From contig NZ_CP073104.1 of NCBI RefSeq assembly GCF_018138145.1, positions 6,353,001 to 6,417,000 on the forward strand: a stretch of DNA of 64,000 nt, given 5' to 3'. The position numbers and the translations under genes are program-made. Under the pieces are notes generated by a model. It made no database searches and was not told the DNA's origin. It saw only the letters and a program-made list of their open reading frames with translations. Numbering within the stretch: the first letter of the stretch is position 1; each line of letters starts with the position of its first letter. Source of the stretch: Pseudomonas sp. SCA2728.1_7 (lineage in GTDB: Bacteria; Pseudomonadota; Gammaproteobacteria; Pseudomonadales; Pseudomonadaceae). Shown here in pieces: positions 55,907 to 64,000 of this stretch.

Positions 55907-56425
55907 TCAGGCAACGCGGCGTTCGATCAGACGATCCGAGCCACCTTCAGCAACGCGGCGCTCGATCAGACGGTCCGAGCCACCTTCAGCAACGCGGCGT
56001 TCGATCAGACGATCCGAACCACCTTCAGCAACGCGGCGTTCGATCAGACGATCCGAGCCACCTTCGGCAACGCGACGTTCGATCAGACGATCCGAACCAC
56101 CTTCAGCAACGCGACGTTCGGTCAGACGATCCGAGCCACCTTCAGCAACGCGGCGTTCAAGCAGACGATCCGAACCACCTTCGGCGACGCGGCGTTCGAT
56201 CAGACGATCCGAGCCACCCTCGGCAACGCGACGTTCGATCAGACGATCCGAGCCACCTTCGGCAACGCGACGTTCGATCAGACGATCCGAGCCACCTTCA
56301 GCCACACGGCTTTCGATCAGTTTGTCCGAACCGCCCTCAGCGATCAGGGTGTGGGCCGGGGTAGCGGCGAAAGCGTTGATAGCGAAGACCGAGAAAGCGA
56401 TACCGAGAAGAGTTTGGCGTTTCAT
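55907..56425 (-). CDS. Secreted protein made of eleven 13-residue repeats
   Basis: A 172-residue protein: a signal peptide (MKRQTLLGIAFSVFAINAFA), a short ATPAHTLI spacer, then eleven tandem copies of AEGGSDRLIERRV covering the rest to a final Ala. At DNA level the unit is 39 bp. The first unit (KLIES) and two central ones (RLLER, RLTER) differ; the others are identical in protein. Each unit has a flexible GGS part and an amphipathic LIERR part. No catalytic or known binding domain is visible. It is probably periplasmic or secreted. Synonymous changes between units (CAACGCGGC/CAACGCGAC, TTCAG/TTCGG) show that the protein sequence has been maintained by selection or homogenised. GGAGC lies before the ATG. 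Function unknown. Confidence 0.8.
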   Translation of the reverse strand: MKRQTLLGIAFSVFAINAFAATPAHTLIAEGGSDKLIESRVAEGGSDRLIERRVAEGGSDRLIERRVAEGGSDRLIERRVAEGGSDRLLERRVAEGGSDRLTERRVAEGGSDRLIERRVAEGGSDRLIERRVAEGGSDRLIERRVAEGGSDRLIERRVAEGGSDRLIERRVA

Positions 56426-56557
56426 GATGGTGTGCTCCGGGGTGTTGTTGGTTGGTATGGAGCTGATGTTACGCCGGAGATTTTTTATGAGAACTTCATT
56501 GCCGTGATGGTGAACATCGATGCCGATGATGGTTGCCGGAACCCGCAGATCAGAGCC

Positions 56558-57250
56558 TCACAGCACCTTCACCGCGCGCCCGATCGCCTGAATCGGCCCG
56601 GTCGGTTTGCCAATCGGCGAGCCATTGGCGCCCTCAAGTGTCAGCTCGAACAGCTGATTCGGTTGCAGCGGCGGCAACTTGTCCAGCGGCACCGACAACG
56701 CCTGCCCGGGTTTGACCAGCCCCAGCGACACCGGCCCCTGCCAGCCGTCAGCCTTGGTCCAGAATTCCAGCGCCTTGTCCGCTGGCACCTCAACCACGCC
56801 GAGCGGAATCAGCTGAATCTCGTGCGAATTGCTCGCCTGAATTACCCAGCCCGGCACCTTGTCCTGTGGCGCGACCAGCACCACCAGAAAGCTTGGTTTC
56901 GGCGTGGTCTGGTTCAACAGGATCGAACCCAAAATCAACGTGGCGGCCAATCCGATAGCACTCAGCCCGCGCCAGAGAGGCAGTAGATTCCACCATGAGG
57001 TCGATGACGCTTTTGGCGCGAGTCGTTCAAGGCTGCGTTCGATCCGTGGCCACAACAGCGCCGAGGGTTGTTGCGCGGGCGCCAGATCGGTCAGCTCCAG
57101 CAGACGCCGCTCCCAGGCATCCACCGCTGCACGCAGTTCGGGGTCGTTGGGCAAGCGTCGTTGCACCTCGATCCGCTGTTCAAAAGAAAGCGTGCCGAGC
57201 ACATATTCGCCGGCCAGTTCATCGCGGTCTTGCGCCGATTCGCTGGTCAT
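56558..57250 (-). CDS. Anti-sigma factor (RskA/anti-sigma-K type)
   Basis: The product has 230 residues from the ATG at 57250, which overlaps the stop of the sigma gene (ATGA). The N-terminal cytoplasmic domain (ELAGEYVLGTLSFEQRIEVQ) is the sigma-binding helix bundle without a zinc His-Cys motif. A single transmembrane helix (GLSAIGLAATLILGSILL, around 97-114) is followed by the periplasmic RskA C-terminal domain (VVLVAPQDKVPGWVIQ, then KPTGPIQAIGRAVKVL). It would hold the sigma factor at the membrane until a signal triggers its release. Its frame is open further upstream, but inside the sigma gene and without coding character. Confidence 0.9.
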   Translation of the reverse strand: MTSESAQDRDELAGEYVLGTLSFEQRIEVQRRLPNDPELRAAVDAWERRLLELTDLAPAQQPSALLWPRIERSLERLAPKASSTSWWNLLPLWRGLSAIGLAATLILGSILLNQTTPKPSFLVVLVAPQDKVPGWVIQASNSHEIQLIPLGVVEVPADKALEFWTKADGWQGPVSLGLVKPGQALSVPLDKLPPLQPNQLFELTLEGANGSPIGKPTGPIQAIGRAVKVL

Positions 57251-57780
57251 CTCATGCACTCCCGCAAGGCATTGAGGCTGCGTTTGATCCACGCTTTGAC
57301 CGTGCCCAGCGGCGTGTCTAAACGCGCGGCAATCTGCGCGTGGCTGTAGCCGTCGACATAGGCATGCAGGATGCAGTGGCGGCGTTGTGGCTCGAGTTGT
57401 TCGAGGCAACGATGAATGCGTGCCGAATGCGCATGGGCATCGAAGTCGTCAGCATCCCCGACTGTTTCGTGCTCAACCCCGAGCGGCGTTTCACGACCCT
57501 GATCACGCAGCAGATTCAGCGCCAGATGCCGGGTCACGCTGAACATCCAGCCGCGCGCCGAACCGCGCGCCGGGTCAAACCCCGCCGCACCGTTCCAGAT
57601 CTTGATAAAGGCCTCATGAACAACGTCCTCCGCCAGCGCCGTGTCGCGCACCAGCCGCTTGGCCACACCGAGCAGACGCGGGCCTTCCTGCACATACAAA
57701 TCGCGCAGGGCCGAGCGCTCGCCACGGGCACAGGCAGCGAGGCGGGCTTCGTAATCGAATGTGGATTCGGCTAAAGGCAT
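57247..57780 (-). CDS. ECF sigma factor (SigK-like)
   Basis: A 177-residue extracytoplasmic-function sigma factor. Region 2 includes RLLGVAKRLVRDTALAEDVV, then EAFIKIWNGA and WMFSVTRHLALNLLRD. Region 4 is LEPQRRHCILHAYVDGYSHA followed by IAARLDTPLGTVKAWIKRSL. It lacks an extra SnoaL domain. The ATG at 57780 is used; a TTG three codons earlier is possible. It is the first gene of the sigma/anti-sigma operon. The DUF3455 gene upstream on the same strand has a CATCC-type promoter and may be a target. Confidence 0.92.
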   Translation of the reverse strand: MPLAESTFDYEARLAACARGERSALRDLYVQEGPRLLGVAKRLVRDTALAEDVVHEAFIKIWNGAAGFDPARGSARGWMFSVTRHLALNLLRDQGRETPLGVEHETVGDADDFDAHAHSARIHRCLEQLEPQRRHCILHAYVDGYSHAQIAARLDTPLGTVKAWIKRSLNALRECMR

Positions 57781-57831
57781 GTCGTGCAATCTAGCTTACA
57801 TTCCGCAAACATCCAGAACACATAATTCCCC

Positions 57832-57922
57832 TTGTAGGCCTTCGCCTGCTCGCGATAGCGGTGTGTCAGCAGCATATTCTTCACTGATACACCGCTATCG
57901 CGAGCAGGCTCACTCCTACAGG
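57832..57922. repeat. REP pair, hybrid type A'
   Basis: The left arm is TTGTAGGCCTTCGCCTGCTC; the right arm is the type A inverted copy. It lies between the DUF3455 gene and the sigma gene. Confidence 0.9.
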
Positions 57923-57944
57923 GGACTTGTGGTGGATCCGGGGA

Positions 57945-58466
57945 TCAGTTCGCCGCCCAGAAAATGTAGTCGGCCTGATACTTCACCACTTCCTGCTTGC
58001 CCTTGTTCGCCGCCGTGCATTCGCTGCCCGGCGCTACGCCGCCCTTGAGTGCGACACGCTGGATGTAACTCACGCCGCTCATCGCGCCTTTGCCTTCGGC
58101 CGGATTGGCCTTGACCAGTTGATAGGGCAGGTTGCCCGGGCTTGATGGCGCCACGGCCAATTGTGTGCCGGTGACCTTCGAACCGTCCTTGGCCTGCCAG
58201 GTGGCCGGCGGGCCAAAGTAGGTGCCGACCTGTTTGCCGCTGCGGTCATTGAGCACCGCTTTCGGGCCGACGAAGGTCCACTCGGTCTGCCCTGGAGTAT
58301 TGGCTTTGTCACGGCATTCGTAAGTGATCTCGCCGACGCCGGTGGTTTCCATCGCGATCTTGTGGCCGTCCGGGACTTTGATCGCGTCGGGATAGTTGCT
58401 TTGGGCGAAGGTCGTCGACGACAGGGCGAGCAAACCGGTAAGGCCAATCAGCTGGGTGATGTTCAT
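57945..58466 (-). CDS. DUF3455 exported protein
   Basis: A 173-residue protein with a signal peptide (ITQLIGLTGLLALSSTTFAQ), so periplasmic or secreted. It contains VGEITYECRDKANTPGQTEW, GTYFGPPATWQAKDGSKV and the C-terminal CTAANKGKQEVVKYQADYIF, which define the DUF3455 family. Two cysteines (in YECRD and SECTA) could form a disulfide. Function unknown; members often lie next to SigK-type sigma/anti-sigma genes, as here. An ECF-like promoter lies about 60 bp upstream. Confidence 0.88.
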   Translation of the reverse strand: MNITQLIGLTGLLALSSTTFAQSNYPDAIKVPDGHKIAMETTGVGEITYECRDKANTPGQTEWTFVGPKAVLNDRSGKQVGTYFGPPATWQAKDGSKVTGTQLAVAPSSPGNLPYQLVKANPAEGKGAMSGVSYIQRVALKGGVAPGSECTAANKGKQEVVKYQADYIFWAAN

Positions 58467-58520
58467 CAGTGTTATCTCCGAAAGGGTAGACCGCTGACAG
58501 CCGAAGAGGGCTGTTATAAG

Positions 58521-58549
58521 GACTACCCGTGACGGAGGCGTTTGGATGC
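58521..58549 (-). promoter_or_regulatory. ECF-type promoter candidate for the DUF3455 gene
   Basis: Read on the minus strand, GCATCC (58549-58544) is followed by 17 bp and GTAGTC (58526-58521), with CCGTCAC between. CATCC is a common -35 core for ECF sigma factors of the SigK type. The start codon is 55 bp further on. A small hairpin (ACAGCC/GGCTGT) lies between. Confidence 0.4.
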
Positions 58550-58588
58550 AGTGCCTGAAAAATAAATTTCAATGACTCACCACCATCC

Positions 58589-58680
58589 CTTTAGGAGTGA
58601 GCCTGCTCGCGATGGCGGTAGGTCAGGCAGCACTCATGTCACTGGAATACCGCTATCGCGAGCAGGCTCACTCCTACAGG
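58589..58680. repeat. REP pair, type A, overlapping the yejF 3' end
   Basis: Inverted copies of TTAGGAGTGAGCCTGCTCGC with a ~25-bp spacer. The right half (58634-58680) contains the last codons and stop of the ATP-binding protein gene. Confidence 0.88.
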
Positions 58681-60268
58681 GATTTGTGTCGGGCTTTAGG
58701 CCGGAGGCTTTCAGGAGTTCCTGGGTGTAGGGGTGTTTGGGCGTGGCGAAAATCTCGCGTGACGAACCCTGCTCCACCACCTTGCCATCCTTGATCACCA
58801 TCAAGTCATGCGCCAACGCATGCACCACCGCCAGATCATGGCTGATGAACAAATACGTCAGCCCATGTTTGATCTGTAATTGCCGCAACAACTCCACCAC
58901 CTGCTTCTGCACCGTGCGATCCAGCGCCGACGTTGGTTCATCAAGCAGAATCAGCGCCGGTTCCAGCACCAGCGCACGTGCGATGGAAATGCGTTGGCGC
59001 TGCCCACCGGAAAATTCGTGGGGATAACGATGCCGGCTCTGCGGATCGAGGCCAACTTCCTCCAGTACGCGAATCACCGCCACCTCACGCTCGGCTTCAG
59101 TGCCGATGCCATGGGTCAGCAAGCCTTCGGCAATGATCTGCTGCACCGACATCCGTGGGCTGAGGCTGCCGAACGGGTCCTGAAACACCACCTGAATTTG
59201 CCGCCGTAACGGCCGCATCAGACGCTGGTTGAGCAGGCTCAGTTGCTTGTTGCCGAAACGGATATTGCCCTCGGACTCGACCAGCCGCAGGATCGCCTGA
59301 CCTAACGTCGACTTGCCCGAACCCGACTCGCCGACAATCCCCAAGGTCTTGCCCCGTTGCAGGGTGAAGCTCACGCCATCCACCGCTTTGATGTAATCCT
59401 GCTGTCGACTGAACAACGCTTTGGGCAACGGAAACCACACCTTCAAATCGTCGACTTCGAGCAGGTTGTGATCGTACTCATTGGGCACTGGCGCACCGCT
59501 GGGCTCCGCCTCGATCAACAAGCGGCTGTAAGGATGCTGCGGCGCCCGAAACAGCGTTTCGCAATCGGCCTGTTCGACGATCTCACCGTGACGCATCACG
59601 CACACCCGTTGCGCGATACGGCGCACCAGATTGAGGTCATGGCTGATCAGCAACAGCGACATACCAAGGCGTTGCTGAAGCTCGATCAGCAGCTCGAGAA
59701 TCTTCTGCTGCACCGTCACATCCAGCGCCGTGGTCGGCTCATCGGCGATCAACAGTTCCGGCTCGTTGGCCAGCGCCATGGCAATCATCACCCGTTGCCG
59801 CTGCCCGCCCGAAAGCTGATGCGGATAGGCTTTCAAGCGCTGCAACGGTTGGCGGATGCCGACCAGCTCCAGCAGCTCCAACGTCCGTTCACGTGCAGCG
59901 CGGCCCTTGAGGCCTTTGTGAATTTCCAGCACTTCACTGACCTGCTTTTCTACCGTGTGCAACGGATTGAGTGAGGTCATCGGTTCCTGGAATATCATCG
60001 CAATGCGGTTGCAGCGCAAACCGCGCATCTGCTGCTCGCTGGCGTGCAATAAATCCACGCCGTTGTAGCGGATCGCGCCGCTGCTGCTGACGTTCTTGCC
60101 CGGCAACAAACGCAGAATCGAATGCGCCGTCACCGACTTGCCCGAGCCGGATTCACCGACCAGTGCCAGGCATTCGCCCCGGCGAATATCCAGGTTCAAT
60201 CCGTGCACCACTGCCTGCCCGGCGAAGGCCACGCGCAGATCGCGAATTTCAATCAGGTTGTCGTTCAT
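58634..60268 (-). CDS. yejF: Peptide ABC transporter, duplicated ATP-binding protein
   Basis: A 544-residue protein with two complete ATPase domains of the OppD/OppF type. Walker A is [10 protein letters not shown] near residue 40 and [11 protein letters not shown] near residue 325. The ABC signatures are LSGGQRQR and FSGGQRQR. Walker B is [12 protein letters not shown] and [12 protein letters not shown]. It powers the Yej-type uptake system for oligopeptides and microcin C-like compounds. The ATG at 60268 has AAGGAGCTGAG before it. The last residues, [12 protein letters not shown], are encoded by a REP sequence, so the native C-terminus was probably slightly shorter. It is the last gene of the yejABEF-like operon. 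Confidence 0.92.
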   Translation of the reverse strand: MNDNLIEIRDLRVAFAGQAVVHGLNLDIRRGECLALVGESGSGKSVTAHSILRLLPGKNVSSSGAIRYNGVDLLHASEQQMRGLRCNRIAMIFQEPMTSLNPLHTVEKQVSEVLEIHKGLKGRAARERTLELLELVGIRQPLQRLKAYPHQLSGGQRQRVMIAMALANEPELLIADEPTTALDVTVQQKILELLIELQQRLGMSLLLISHDLNLVRRIAQRVCVMRHGEIVEQADCETLFRAPQHPYSRLLIEAEPSGAPVPNEYDHNLLEVDDLKVWFPLPKALFSRQQDYIKAVDGVSFTLQRGKTLGIVGESGSGKSTLGQAILRLVESEGNIRFGNKQLSLLNQRLMRPLRRQIQVVFQDPFGSLSPRMSVQQIIAEGLLTHGIGTEAEREVAVIRVLEEVGLDPQSRHRYPHEFSGGQRQRISIARALVLEPALILLDEPTSALDRTVQKQVVELLRQLQIKHGLTYLFISHDLAVVHALAHDLMVIKDGKVVEQGSSREIFATPKHPYTQELLKASGLKPDTNPCRSEPARDSGIPVT

Positions 60269-60269
60269 C

Positions 60270-61292
60270 TCAGCTCCTTGGATCAAACGCATCACGGCAA
60301 GCCTCACCGATGAAAACCAACAACGACAAAATCAGCGCCAGGGCAAAAAACGCCGTCAGCCCCAGCCACGGCGCTTGCAGATTGCGTTTGGCCTGACCGA
60401 TCAATTCGCCCAGCGACGCGGTACCGGCCGGCATGCCGAAGCCAAGAAAATCCAGCGCAGTCAGCGTGGCGATAGCGCCGGTCAAAATGAACGGCAAATA
60501 GGTGAGGGTGGAGGTCATCGCGTTGGGCAGGATGTGCCGGCACATCAGTTCGTTGTCGGTCAGGCCCAGCGCTCGCGCAGCTTTGACGTATTCCAGATTG
60601 CGCCCACGCAGGAACTCGGCGCGCACCACATCAACTAGCGCCAGCCAGGAAAACAACGCCATGATCCCCAGCAACCACCAGAAACTCGGCGAGACGAAAC
60701 CGGACAAAATGATCAGCAGATAGAGCACCGGCAACCCCGACCAGATCTCCAGCACGCGCTGCCCGAGCAAGTCGACCCAACCGCCGTAGTAACCCTGCAA
60801 CGCCCCGGCAACGATGCCGATCAACGCACTGATGCCGGTAAGGATCAGCGCAAACAGAATCGAAATCCGCGTGCCGAAAATCACCCGCGCCAACACGTCG
60901 CGCGCCTGATCGTCGGTGCCCAGCCAATTGCTTGATGACGGCGGGCTCGGCGCTGGTTCGCTAAGGTCGTAATTGACCGTGTCATAGCTGAACGGGATCG
61001 GCGGAAACAACATCCAGCCGCCCTGATCCTCAATCAGCTTGTGAACATAGCTGCTGGCGTAATCCGGTTGAAACGGCAACTCGCCGCCGAAATCGGTTTC
61101 CAGGTAATCGCTGAGGATCGGGAAGTAAAAGGCGTCGTGGTAGCGGATCACCAGCGGCTTGTCGTTGGCGATCAGTTCACCGCCCAGACAAATCAGACAC
61201 AGGCCGATAAACAGCCACAACGACCAGCGTCCGCGCCGGTTGGCTTTGAACTGCGCCACGCGGCGCTGGCCGAGAGGAGAAAGTGTGAACAT
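60270..61292 (-). CDS. yejE: Peptide ABC transporter permease
   Basis: A 340-residue inner-membrane permease. It has one N-terminal helix (RWSLWLFIGLCLICLGGELI), a periplasmic loop of about 100 residues with ANDKPLVIRYHDAFYFP, then five helices. The BPD permease EAA motif is present in AARALGLTDNELMCRHILPN. The long loop and the NKP motif are typical of YejE rather than DppC/OppC. One base separates its stop from the yejF start, and its start overlaps the yejB stop. Confidence 0.92.
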   Translation of the reverse strand: MFTLSPLGQRRVAQFKANRRGRWSLWLFIGLCLICLGGELIANDKPLVIRYHDAFYFPILSDYLETDFGGELPFQPDYASSYVHKLIEDQGGWMLFPPIPFSYDTVNYDLSEPAPSPPSSSNWLGTDDQARDVLARVIFGTRISILFALILTGISALIGIVAGALQGYYGGWVDLLGQRVLEIWSGLPVLYLLIILSGFVSPSFWWLLGIMALFSWLALVDVVRAEFLRGRNLEYVKAARALGLTDNELMCRHILPNAMTSTLTYLPFILTGAIATLTALDFLGFGMPAGTASLGELIGQAKRNLQAPWLGLTAFFALALILSLLVFIGEACRDAFDPRS

Positions 61293-62356
61293 CAGGCAGT
61301 CCTCGCCGAGAAGTCGATGCGCGGGTCGAGCAGGGTGTAGCAGAGGTCGCCGATCAGCTTGATCAACAGGCCGAACAGGGTGAACAGAAACAGCGCGCCG
61401 AACACCACCGGGTAATCCCGCGACACTGCTGCCTCGTAACTCATGCGCCCGAGGCCGTCGAGATTGAAGATGGTTTCGATCAGCAGGGAGCCGGCGAAAA
61501 ACACCTCGATCAGTGCCGACGGCACACCGGCCACCACCAACAACATGGCGTTGCGAAACACATGGCCGTAGAGCACGCGCCTCTCGGTCAGACCCTTGGC
61601 CCGGGCGGTGATCACGTACTGGCGGCTGATCTCGTTGAGGAAGCTGTTTTTGGTCAGGATCGTTAACGTGGCAAAGCCGCCGATCACCAGCGCCGTCACC
61701 GGCAACACCAGATGCCAGAGGTAGTCGCCGACCTTGCCCAGCGTGCTCAGGCTGTCGAAGTTATCCGAGACTAGCCCCTGCACCGGAAACCAGTTGACGT
61801 AGCTGCCACCGGCAAACACCACGATCAGCAGAATTGCGAAGAGAAACGCTGGCATCGCGTAGCCGATGATGATCGCCGTGCTGCTCCAGACATCAAACGC
61901 GCTGCCGTTCCTGATCGCTTTGCGAATGCCCAGCGGGATCGAAATCAGGTAGGTGATCAACGTCGCCCACAAGCCCAGCGACAGCGATACCGGCAGCTTC
62001 TGCGCAATCAGATCGGTGACCTTGGCGCCGCGAAAGAAACTGCTGCCCAGATCCAGCTGCGCGTAGTTTTTCAGCATCAGCCACAGGCGTTCGTGCATGG
62101 GTTTGTCGAAACCGTAATGGTGTTTGATCTCCTCGATCAGCGCCGGATCGAGACCACGGCTGCTGCGACCCGCGCCGCCAACCGCAGCAACCTCGCCACC
62201 ACCGCCCATGCTGTGCCCGCCGAAGCCTTGCAAGCGGGCGATGGCCTGCTCGACCGGGCCACCCGGCGCGGCCTGCACGATCAGAAAATTCACCACCAGA
62301 ATGCACAGCAGCGTGGGGATGATCAGCAGCAAACGTCGACTCAGATAACGCAGCAT
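61292..62356 (-). CDS. yejB: Peptide ABC transporter permease
   Basis: A 354-residue permease with N-terminal helix [20 protein letters not shown] and the family motif [11 protein letters not shown]. The periplasmic segment has a Gly-rich stretch ([18 protein letters not shown]). Four or five further helices follow, with the EAA motif [19 protein letters not shown]. Sequence and length match YejB. It overlaps yejE by one base and lies 1 bp from the stop of the binding-protein gene, so all four genes are one operon. Confidence 0.92.
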   Translation of the reverse strand: MLRYLSRRLLLIIPTLLCILVVNFLIVQAAPGGPVEQAIARLQGFGGHSMGGGGEVAAVGGAGRSSRGLDPALIEEIKHHYGFDKPMHERLWLMLKNYAQLDLGSSFFRGAKVTDLIAQKLPVSLSLGLWATLITYLISIPLGIRKAIRNGSAFDVWSSTAIIIGYAMPAFLFAILLIVVFAGGSYVNWFPVQGLVSDNFDSLSTLGKVGDYLWHLVLPVTALVIGGFATLTILTKNSFLNEISRQYVITARAKGLTERRVLYGHVFRNAMLLVVAGVPSALIEVFFAGSLLIETIFNLDGLGRMSYEAAVSRDYPVVFGALFLFTLFGLLIKLIGDLCYTLLDPRIDFSARTA

Positions 62357-62357
62357 G

Positions 62358-64000
62358 TCACTGGCCCCCCGCGAGTTGGCTGTGCATCTGTTGCGTGGTC
62401 AGCGCCTTGGCCGATACCTCCCACCATGTGTTAAGGCCTTCGTCGTACGCCGGTTGCACGGCTGGCATGCCGAAGCGGTTCTGATACACCGTTGGTGTGC
62501 CTTTGGAGTAGTAGTTGGGAATCATGTAGTAACCCCATTGCAGCACCCGGTCGAGGGCGCGGGCGTAATGCACCATGGCTTCGCGGCTGTTGGCCTGGAC
62601 CAGTCCGTCGATCAGTTGATCGACCGCCGGGTTGGCCAGCACCATCGAGTTCGAGCTGCCGACTTGCGTGGCGCTTTGCGAGGCGTACAGGCTGTACAAC
62701 TCGCGGCCGGGGGAGACGATCGGATCGCCGCTGCGCGGGAAACTGGTGACGATCATGTCGTAGTCGCGGGCGTTGAGGCGGTTGACGTATTGCGCCGAAT
62801 CGATCCGGCGCAAATTCAGGGTGATGCCGATCTGCGCGAGGGTGCGTTTGAACGGCAGCAACATGCGGTCGAAGCCGCCCTGACCGTCGAGAAAGGTGAA
62901 CTCCAGCGGCTCGCCCGCAGCGTTGACCAGACGATTGTGTTGCGGCGTCCAGCCAGCCTCGGCGAGCAGCTTCAGCGCTTGCAGTTGCTTGTCGCGGATG
63001 TAGCCGCTGCCATCGGTTTTCGGTGCCTGATAAACCTCGGTGAAGACCTCGTCGGGAATCTGCCCACGCAGCGGTTCGAGGATCTTCAATTCCTCGGCAT
63101 CAGGTAGCGCGGTGGCGGCCATTTCACTCTTCGGCCAGAAGCTGTTCTGACGCACGTAGAAGCCGCGCATCATCTGTTTGTTGGTCCACTCGAAATCCCA
63201 CAGCAGGCTGATCGCCTGACGCACGCGGCGATCCTTGAAGAACGGGTTTTGCAGGTTGAACACGAAGCCCTGAGCGGCGGTGGGTTTGTCCGGGGCGAGG
63301 ATCGACTGCTGCAAGCGACCGTCACGCAGTGCCGGGCTGTCATAGCCGACCACATAACCGGACGAGGAGAACTCGCGGTTGTAGTCGAATGCGCCGGCCT
63401 GCAGCAGTTGCCGGGCGACGTCGGTGTCACCGTAGAAATTCACCGTGAGCGTGTCGAAGTTGTACATCCCGCGACTGACCGGCAGGTCTTTGCCCCACCA
63501 GTCCGGATCGCGCTCGAAACTGATGCTGCGCCCGGCGTCGACCTTGCTCACCCGGTACGGGCCGCTGCCCAGCGGTGGCTCGAAACCGCCGCCATTGGCG
63601 AAGTCGCGGGTCTTCCACCAGTGTTCGGGGACCACGCGCATCGTCGCCAGATCCAGCGCGAGGGTGCGGTTGAGGTTGTTCTTGAAGGTGAAACGCACTT
63701 GTCGCGGGCCTTCGATCAGCACGTCCTGGACGTCGGCGTATTGCTGGCGATAGCTCAGGCTGCCCTTGGTCATCAACAGGTTGAAGGTGTAGCGCACGTC
63801 TTCGGCGGTGATCGGCGTGCCGTCGGCGAAACGTGCTTTTGGATTGAGGGTGAAACGCACCCACATACCTTCGGGATCGCGCTCGATCTGTTGCGCGACC
63901 AGTGCGTAGACGGTGTACGGCTCGTCGAGCGAGCGGAACGCCAATGGCGAGTACACCCAGTCGTTGACCTGCACCACGGAAATGCCCTGATCGGCGTATG
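62358..64000 (-). CDS. yejA: Peptide ABC transporter substrate-binding protein, partial (N-terminus beyond the right edge)
   Basis: The frame is open from the right edge to a stop at 62358-62360, giving about 547 residues of the C-terminal part. The signal peptide and N-terminus lie outside the window. Solute-binding protein family 5 (SBP_bac_5) features include [60 protein letters not shown] and the C-terminal [20 protein letters not shown]. The [12 protein letters not shown] motif is diagnostic. It is periplasmic and delivers oligopeptides to YejBEF. It is upstream of and co-transcribed with the permease genes. Confidence 0.92.
   Translation of the reverse strand, partial: YADQGISVVQVNDWVYSPLAFRSLDEPYTVYALVAQQIERDPEGMWVRFTLNPKARFADGTPITAEDVRYTFNLLMTKGSLSYRQQYADVQDVLIEGPRQVRFTFKNNLNRTLALDLATMRVVPEHWWKTRDFANGGGFEPPLGSGPYRVSKVDAGRSISFERDPDWWGKDLPVSRGMYNFDTLTVNFYGDTDVARQLLQAGAFDYNREFSSSGYVVGYDSPALRDGRLQQSILAPDKPTAAQGFVFNLQNPFFKDRRVRQAISLLWDFEWTNKQMMRGFYVRQNSFWPKSEMAATALPDAEELKILEPLRGQIPDEVFTEVYQAPKTDGSGYIRDKQLQALKLLAEAGWTPQHNRLVNAAGEPLEFTFLDGQGGFDRMLLPFKRTLAQIGITLNLRRIDSAQYVNRLNARDYDMIVTSFPRSGDPIVSPGRELYSLYASQSATQVGSSNSMVLANPAVDQLIDGLVQANSREAMVHYARALDRVLQWGYYMIPNYYSKGTPTVYQNRFGMPAVQPAYDEGLNTWWEVSAKALTTQQMHSQLAGGQ

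Noticed and set aside
55907..56400. CRISPR array
   Set aside because: The 39-bp units are contiguous with no spacers and encode a signal-peptide-bearing repeat protein.

Overview
The window looks like a chromosomal segment of a Pseudomonas of the P. fluorescens group. Three things point there. The coding sequence is GC-rich. Paired REP sequences with the core GAGCCTGCTCGCGATAGC (or the GAGCGAGCCTGCTCGCGA variant) sit in many intergenic gaps. The gene content is typical: selD-mnmH, codBA, paired chemoreceptors, a ferrisiderophore receptor and an orphan VgrG cassette. I infer this from sequence alone; no database was searched.

Layout. 0-9.4 kb: the end of an MFS transporter, a DapF-like epimerase homologue whose two catalytic cysteines are both serine, and a type VI secretion cassette on the minus strand (vgrG, a phospholipase D effector, a Tli4-like immunity protein) with translationally coupled genes. 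9.5-15 kb: cytosine salvage (codB-codA), an Asp-nucleophile alpha/beta hydrolase, queD and a patatin-like protein. 15-24 kb: two small PepSY proteins with an OmpR-type regulator and a histidine kinase, then two chemoreceptors flanking a NhaC/YuiF-type transporter. 24-29 kb: a LysR regulator divergent from two small DMT-type membrane proteins. Next comes a 1.2-kb non-coding element bounded by ~94-bp inverted repeats; an IS4-family insertion sequence has split its right arm. A 54-residue metallothionein and two small proteins follow. 29.5-34 kb: an AraC regulator, a XapX small membrane protein, a quinone-oxidoreductase-like dehydrogenase, and a nucleoside uptake pair (Tsx-like channel plus NUP-type protein) behind two LacI/PurR-like operators. 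34.4-44.9 kb: one 3,507-residue autotransporter with 86-residue repeats. 45-50 kb: selD-mnmH, a histidine-phosphatase-like protein, a candidate structured RNA (48139-48268), a GST, and a Zn-type porphobilinogen synthase gene broken by a 4-bp duplication. 50-64 kb: an FAD monooxygenase, a TonB-dependent receptor with a Fur-like box, a DUF1615 lipoprotein, a secreted protein made of eleven 13-residue repeats, an ECF sigma/anti-sigma pair, a DUF3455 protein and a Yej-type peptide ABC transporter running off the right edge.

The most notable points are the multi-hairpin region at 48139-48268, the 10/4/2 repeat architecture of the autotransporter, the frameshifted second hemB, the double Cys-to-Ser DapF homologue, the repeat-only periplasmic protein, and the nested inverted-repeat/IS element. 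I see no CRISPR array, rRNA or complete tRNA.
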